This document shows, piece by piece, positions 59,176 through 64,000 of a stretch of DNA of 64,000 nt. Below the pieces are notes generated by a model. It was given only the letters and a program-made list of their open reading frames with translations. It was not told where the DNA came from and did no database searches. This DNA comes from Mycogone perniciosa. Taxonomy: Eukaryota; Ascomycota; Sordariomycetes; Hypocreales; Hypocreaceae. The stretch is taken from positions 310,001-374,000 of the forward strand of contig JAOALB010000009.1 of the NCBI GenBank assembly GCA_025331125.1, read 5' to 3'. Each line of letters begins with the position of its first letter. Position 1 is the first letter of the stretch. Made by a program: the position numbers and the translations under genes.

Positions 59176-60081
59176 GATTTCGGCCCGCTGGTAACGATGC
59201 AGTCCAATTTGCGTATGCGTCTATGGTGATTGTTAATAGTAGTAGCGTTTAAGATGGAGATGACAAAAAAAGATGCATATTTCCATCGGAATGTTGGCGG
59301 GGCAAAGGGAATGCTATATCGGCCCCACCACTGTAAAGGTACGTACCCGCACCTGGTTGCCACGTGAGGCACGAATTCATTGCAATCGATAAGGTTTGGG
59401 TACCGGTACGTACCTCTTAAGATCCGATTAGTATTGATGCATATAACTATTTATTCAAATCATACCTAATTATGGAGTACATTCCGCCGTATATACTTTA
59501 GTAAGGCATTACTAATAATACTAGCCCTGGTTGGTTACTGTGGCGATAATTCTTTATTGAGCTGGCTACGAAAGTTGCTGAAATACCAGGTCTCTGAAGT
59601 GAGTAGTGGTACTAATGAGTCCTTGTAGATAGTATTCAAAGGAATAGTGCTGTATGGAGTAAACGACGGCTTATGACACAGATTAATCTCGGCTCAAGAT
59701 TTCGAGTCCTGGGGTTGTTGTTGGCAACAATCATAAATTATACTCGGTGACCGACTCATTGGCCGAATCGGCAATTTCCAGATCGAAGCCATCAATCTGA
59801 CCAACCAGTCAGACTTCCGCCGACTGCACCGCCACACCTGCATTAGTGCCGATCGATTCTTCAATTCCTTTTTCCAGAAACCGGCGGTCGACAGGGGTTC
59901 TGGGTTCCGGGTACCTTGCAATAAAAAATTGTACAAACGCTACGAAGTACAGGCTTGTGTGAAGTGATCTGCAGCGAATAAAAATTAGGCAAGATATTTG
60001 AAAGACTTTTGGGCTTAAGGAGGCGTGCATTGCCAATAGCAGTAGTAGTTGCAAATAGATTGGGTGGGAAATAAAAGTAAG

Positions 60082-61594
60082 TACTCCGTACTCCGTACGA
60101 GTACTTGTCTGATACTACTCGTGCTTGTGCAATTTTTGTCAGCTGTGCCAATTTCCACTTATTGGGCGGGGTATCTGAAACCTTAGAGACGTTATCTTAA
60201 TATGATTGGGTACGGAGTATTCATTGGCCCTTTTCATGGAATCACTGCGACCGATCGACAAAGGTGGTGATACAAACTGTCAGTAGATATATACTCTTAG
60301 TAGAAAGTACGAGTACAGAACGTACATGTGATAAGTGTACAATCCAAAGCTTGGCAATAACTGCAGCTGGTCTACGAGAGGTATGTGACGTGGCCTCATT
60401 TGCCGACGCGGGTGTTTTGGTTTGGGACGAATCAGCGGTCACACATATATGTGGAGACCCGGGCCAAGAAACGGAGTACGAAGTAAGGGACAAGGAAATT
60501 CTATGGCGCACGAAACAGTGCGGGTTTGACGAGATGCGGGCAGTGATTGTCATGCACGCGCCGAAGATTGTGTGTCTTTTATAATGTAAGAAACGGCTGT
60601 TAGAATGTGAGTGAAGCTTTGTTCGTTTTGGGTTCATAGATAAACAACGTCTTGCAGGGTGTAGTACCCAATGGACAGGGCGGGCCGCGCCTATCTGACA
60701 CCGGAAATGGGGCGCCCACCCGCTTCCGTTTCTGGCGGTCGGGCGATTTTGAGGTGCGCGCTTTAAACAATGACTAACTGCTGCAGCGCGCTTCTCGGGC
60801 CAGCAGGGGCTTTGTTCGCCAAATGCAAGCCGCGGCTAAAAAAAACGCTGGTTGGCTGGCTCGCTAACGTCCATTAATAAATACCTGGTCCATATACGAA
60901 GTACTTTGTACCTACCTACCCACGCTAACTGCCCCAAGCGGTTTCGCCTTGCATGCTCAATTCTCCGCAGCATTTGGGACACATACTGTACTGTACTAGG
61001 TAGTACTTTGGTTCAATACAGTGCCAGCTGGTACGAAGAGAGCAGCATGAGAAACGTCACCATACTGTACCTATCTTAACCCTCGTACAGAGGTGTATTA
61101 CGGATGACATGCGGAGTATTAGTAGTAGACTAGCATTAGTACTCCGTACCTGGTAGTAGAATACTACCTAGCACTTACTTCGTATGTACGAAGTACTCCG
61201 TGGTACCATTACTCTCGTACAGTTTATTTCCTTTGCAGCCCCGGTCCCATGACCTGGCGCTAATCCTGCACCTCTCGGCTGATGTCCATTATCAAGACGA
61301 CGACTCTGCATTGCCAATCCGACCAACGCTACGGAGCATGTACTTGACTAGATATGGAGCAAGTAGCGTGGTATTAATTAGTAGTACTCCGTAGTATTAG
61401 TTGAGCAGTGCTAGTGCTAGTAGTACTACTACTACTACTTGGTATCAAGCACTCCGTACTCCGTACTGTGCTCCCAAGTCAGCCACATCACGCTTCACCC
61501 GGACTGGCCGCCTACCTAAGTTGGTGCATGCTTAATTGTTGCCGTCCATCATATGGCCTGGTATGGCCTGGTAGTACTCCGTACCTACTCCGTA
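60082..61594. repeat. TAC-N3-GTA element cluster 5
   Basis: Copies at 60082 and 60089 (7-bp tandem), 60211, 60477, 60895, 61140, 61176 with 61187, 61385, 61457, 61575 and 61586. It is the densest group in the window, in sequence also rich in AGTAGTA and CTCGTAC words. Confidence 0.85.
61176..61195. repeat. 20-bp inverted repeat TACTTCGTA-TG-TACGAAGTA
   Basis: Two complementary nine-base elements separated by TG, followed directly by TACTCCGTG. It could form a hairpin or bind a dimeric protein. Confidence 0.9.
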
Positions 61595-62326
61595 ATATGG
61601 CCTGGCTTGGCTGGTCGCATCGCATTGATCCCTATCCCTGGTCTCAGAAGGCCCCAAAGCCGCTATATTTTTTCACCTCTCTTGTCACTATCACAGTCCC
61701 GAGGGCGCCCCCTCCAGCGGAAGCGCGCGCTGTCCGTGCCCCGTTTTTCTCGCCTTTTGTTGCGCCGCAGGAGGAATAAGAAATGCTGTCCGTCTCCCGA
61801 AAATTGCTGTAGCCATCCCCAATCTTGCCGACCTGGCAATCCCGCATCTTTTTCTCCCTCCCTCCCTTTTTTTCCCTTCTCTCCATCTCTTCCTCCCCTC
61901 TTCCTCCCCTTTCCTCTCCCAACAACGCACTGCCGACAACACCGCGCGCAAACGACCGACAGCTGCAGCAGCTTTTTCCATTTCCCATCGATTTTGCACG
62001 TCTGCTGCATCCGCGCCATCTCCAAAGGGGCATTATTGTGCACGACAGAAGTCGCTGCACGCGCTCCCGCTGCTGCAACTGCTGAAACCCCGCATTGTCA
62101 CCGCATTTTCGGGGGCTGCACAACACCGCGTTTTGCTGGTCGTTTGTTGCCCGACCGCCCCAAAAGAGGTGTATCGTGAAGCTATTCGCAAAACTGCTGC
62201 GCCGGCTCCACACCTTGCCTTCTGGGTCGGCCCCGGTTTTCTGGCCACTCACGCAACGTCACGCCTTTTTTGCTGCACACCATCGCCCAGCCGCAGCCCA
62301 CACGCAGCCTTGCCGACAACGCGCCG

Positions 62327-62396
62327 CCTTTCTATTCGCCTTTCTATTCGCATTTCCATTCGCATTTCCATTCACTCTTCGATTCACTCCTCGATT
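62327..62396. repeat. 12-bp tandem repeat in the leader of the terminal gene
   Basis: Units related to TTCGCATTTCCA and TTCGATTCACTC repeat about five times, roughly 330-390 bp upstream of the 62721 start, in a pyrimidine-rich leader. Confidence 0.7.
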
Positions 62397-62720
62397 ATCG
62401 ACACCAGATAGATACATCTCCTGCGATTTCGGTGTTATATGAGAGTCCATCCCCGTCGACTTTGTCGTCGTCCGTCCCCTTCATTCATTCATTCTCTTCC
62501 TCTTTGTTCTCTTCGTTCTCATTTTTTTCTCTAATTTTTAATCTTCATCTTTCTTCGTTTGTCTCCCCAATGATCATCCGAGATTACTAGCAGATTGCAA
62601 GCAACTCGACGCCAATCCATTCGACGATAACGGACTCGTCTCTGAACCATCATCGCTGCCGCCAGTACCATCCCGTCGGCGGCGCTCTCCTGATATTTGG
62701 CGCCACGTCTGCCCCAAACA

Positions 62721-64000
62721 ATGGCCGCTGTCGGCGACGTATCGACGCGATTCGATTCTTCTGCCGGTGAACTCTCATCGCCACCCTCGGGCTCGCTCTC
62801 TGAGCCGGGGTCGCCCTCTCAGCACGCCCGCCGACTCACCCATCACTCTAAGCCGGACATGGAGGAGATAGTCGTGAGCAACGATCAGCACCAGCCCTAC
62901 CAGCAATATCAGCAGCCGCCAATCCCTAGTGGCTCTGGCTCTCGCCCTCAGCAGCAGAAGCGCTATCAGATGATTGATGGCGTATGGGTTCAACTGACAG
63001 CCGCTGGTGTACCTCGCAAGAAACCCGGCCGTAAACCCGGCTCTGTCGTCAAGCCCAAGGCTCAAACCCCTGCGGCTGAGGGTTCTGACCAGGCCGCCAA
63101 GGTTCGCAAGCCCAGGAAATCTCGTGATGCGAGCGCGCCGCCCCTTCAGCGAAAGCGCAAGCTTGCTCCTGCCTCCGATGTCGACACCGATGTTCCCAGT
63201 CCGAGGCCGCTCGCCCCTGCTGGCTCGTCAGTAGCTCTATCATCTTCTCCCTCCCTTCAACCGCCAATGGGAGATTCCCTATCTTCCATGCACCAGCGTC
63301 ACCAGCCCCATCCTCAAGCCGTCTCTGAGCAGCGTTATTCACCCAAGATTCCGAAACGGGACAGCTACCCGAGTTCCATGCAGAGCATTTTGAACGCGGA
63401 TCCTCCTCCCCACTCACCACCCCCTAGCACATCGATTCCAGTGCGCACTAGCGGCCAGAGCTACGACCCCATCCGGGGCAACTACGATCCTGTTCGAGAG
63501 ACCATAACGCCACATAGCCATAATCACTATTCCTCCACTTCGGGGTCCCCAAGAGCCCCAGCACCAGCACCAGTGCCAACCCAACCGTCTCATCGTTCGC
63601 CGTCCATTGCCAGTATGATCGAGCCTCACCCTCCCCCGACCAAGGCATCTCCCAGTCACCCTCCTCCTCGATATCCACCAGCCGCATCACAGCCCCGAAT
63701 GCAGACTCAAGAGTCCTCTTCGGTGCCCCCCTCGCCATCTTATCCCCCTAAGCCATCGACATCAACAACAACGCAAGCACCAGCGTTGAAGCCTACAGTC
63801 CATGAGCCCAAACGAGAGGTGCCCGTTTCTGCTCCTGCACCTGTGCCTGCTCCTGCACCCCCGGCCCCACGACCCGTTGTGAACCAGTCGAATTTCACCA
63901 CGATCGCAAATGGACCTGTCAAAAAGGTATCCCCGAAGCAGAAACCCGCCACAGGTATCTCAACGCCGAAAACAGACACATTGGACGGTGCGCTCCAGGA
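62721..64000 (+). CDS. Basic, Ser/Pro-rich nuclear protein, 5' part (possibly Hpc2/ubinuclein-like)
   Basis: The frame is open from ATG at 62721 to the end of the window (426 codons so far) and continues beyond it. The N-terminus is acidic/Ser-Pro (GELSSPPSGSLSEPGSPSQ). A more ordered block KRYQMIDGVWVQLTAAGVPR precedes a basic AT-hook-like motif KKPGRKPGSVVKPK and a second basic run RKPRKSRD and RKRKLAP. The rest is proline/serine-rich and disordered (PAPVPAPAPPAPRP), with TTIANGPVKKVSP near the end. The layout suggests a chromatin or transcription protein. The Q-x-IDG-W-x-LTAAG-x-P-x-KKPGRKPGS stretch reminds me of the N-terminus of fungal Hpc2-type HIR-complex subunits, but the diagnostic domain would lie downstream. 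Coding is certain; function is a guess. Confidence 0.75.
   Translation, partial: MAAVGDVSTRFDSSAGELSSPPSGSLSEPGSPSQHARRLTHHSKPDMEEIVVSNDQHQPYQQYQQPPIPSGSGSRPQQQKRYQMIDGVWVQLTAAGVPRKKPGRKPGSVVKPKAQTPAAEGSDQAAKVRKPRKSRDASAPPLQRKRKLAPASDVDTDVPSPRPLAPAGSSVALSSSPSLQPPMGDSLSSMHQRHQPHPQAVSEQRYSPKIPKRDSYPSSMQSILNADPPPHSPPPSTSIPVRTSGQSYDPIRGNYDPVRETITPHSHNHYSSTSGSPRAPAPAPVPTQPSHRSPSIASMIEPHPPPTKASPSHPPPRYPPAASQPRMQTQESSSVPPSPSYPPKPSTSTTTQAPALKPTVHEPKREVPVSAPAPVPAPAPPAPRPVVNQSNFTTIANGPVKKVSPKQKPATGISTPKTDTLDGALQ

Larger units (their letters stand above)
59176..62720. other. 3.5-kb gene-free region with TAC-N3-GTA elements and a pyrimidine-rich leader
   Basis: Elements are dense at 59941-61594. From about 61790 to 62720 the plus strand is pyrimidine-rich with a 12-bp repeat, and probably forms the leader of the gene at 62721. 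No other coding evidence. Confidence 0.55.

Overview
The window is nuclear DNA of a filamentous ascomycete, most likely a Sordariomycete of the Hypocreales type. The evidence is short spliceosomal introns (about 50-100 nt, GTATGT/GTAAGT-like donors), single genes spaced by long intergenic stretches with pyrimidine-rich leaders, and fungal forms of Skn7, Gcd6, a Tim17-family complex I subunit and a CP2 factor. The genus cannot be fixed from sequence alone. No rRNA, convincing tRNA, CRISPR array or intact transposon was seen.

Layout. 1-1749: 3' part of a kinesin-10-like gene (+). 3228-3587: small conserved fungal protein (-). 6110-9043: secreted subtilisin-type protease in about twelve exons (+). 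9421-11385: ZIP zinc transporter (-) with an unusual triple Cys-His N-terminus. 12561-14179: NCS1 purine/cytosine-type permease (-). 14473-16476: GMC oxidoreductase with two in-frame stops and a frameshift, apparently a pseudogene (+). 16763-17863: PQ-loop membrane protein (-). 18310-21207: MSH2 (+). 21814-22609: NDUFA11-like complex I subunit (-), divergent from TRM10 at 23561-24670 (+). 24795-26542: primase small subunit PRI1 (-). 28769-31005: SKN7 (-). 34678-36988: eIF2B epsilon (+). 37440-39324: HAD-type Swiss Army Knife RNA-repair-like protein with an RGG tail (-), divergent from a DUF167 protein (39692-40141, +). 40334-41022: GNAT acetyltransferase with a broken 3' end (+). 46814-49512: CP2/Grainyhead-type transcription factor (+). 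53834-54220: SnoaL-like small protein (+). 54652-56804: eIF2A (-). 57946-59175: RPAP1-like protein (-). 62721-64000: 5' part of a basic, proline-rich nuclear protein (+).

Most genes are housekeeping and act independently: mismatch repair (MSH2), replication priming (PRI1), tRNA methylation (TRM10), translation initiation (eIF2B epsilon, eIF2A), RNA polymerase II assembly (RPAP1-like) and respiration (complex I subunit). PRI1 and MSH2 share MluI-box-like (ACGCG) promoter elements that suggest common G1/S timing. The accessory part (protease, ZIP transporter, permease, broken oxidoreductase, PQ-loop protein) lies at 6-18 kb. I saw no biosynthetic cluster and no clear multi-gene undescribed system.

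The most striking unexplained signal is a family of short elements, TACTCCGTA and TACTTCGTA and their complements. By hand I find about 52 exact copies, where roughly one is expected by chance, and none lies in a coding exon I could define. They often overlap head to tail with a 7-bp period or form palindromes, and concentrate at 4.1-5.5, 26.8-28.3, 31.6-33.9, 43.4-46.5, 50.6-51.7 and 59.9-61.6 kb. The second is the ZIP transporter, whose three ten-residue Cys-His modules are each cut by a phase-2 intron in the same codon.
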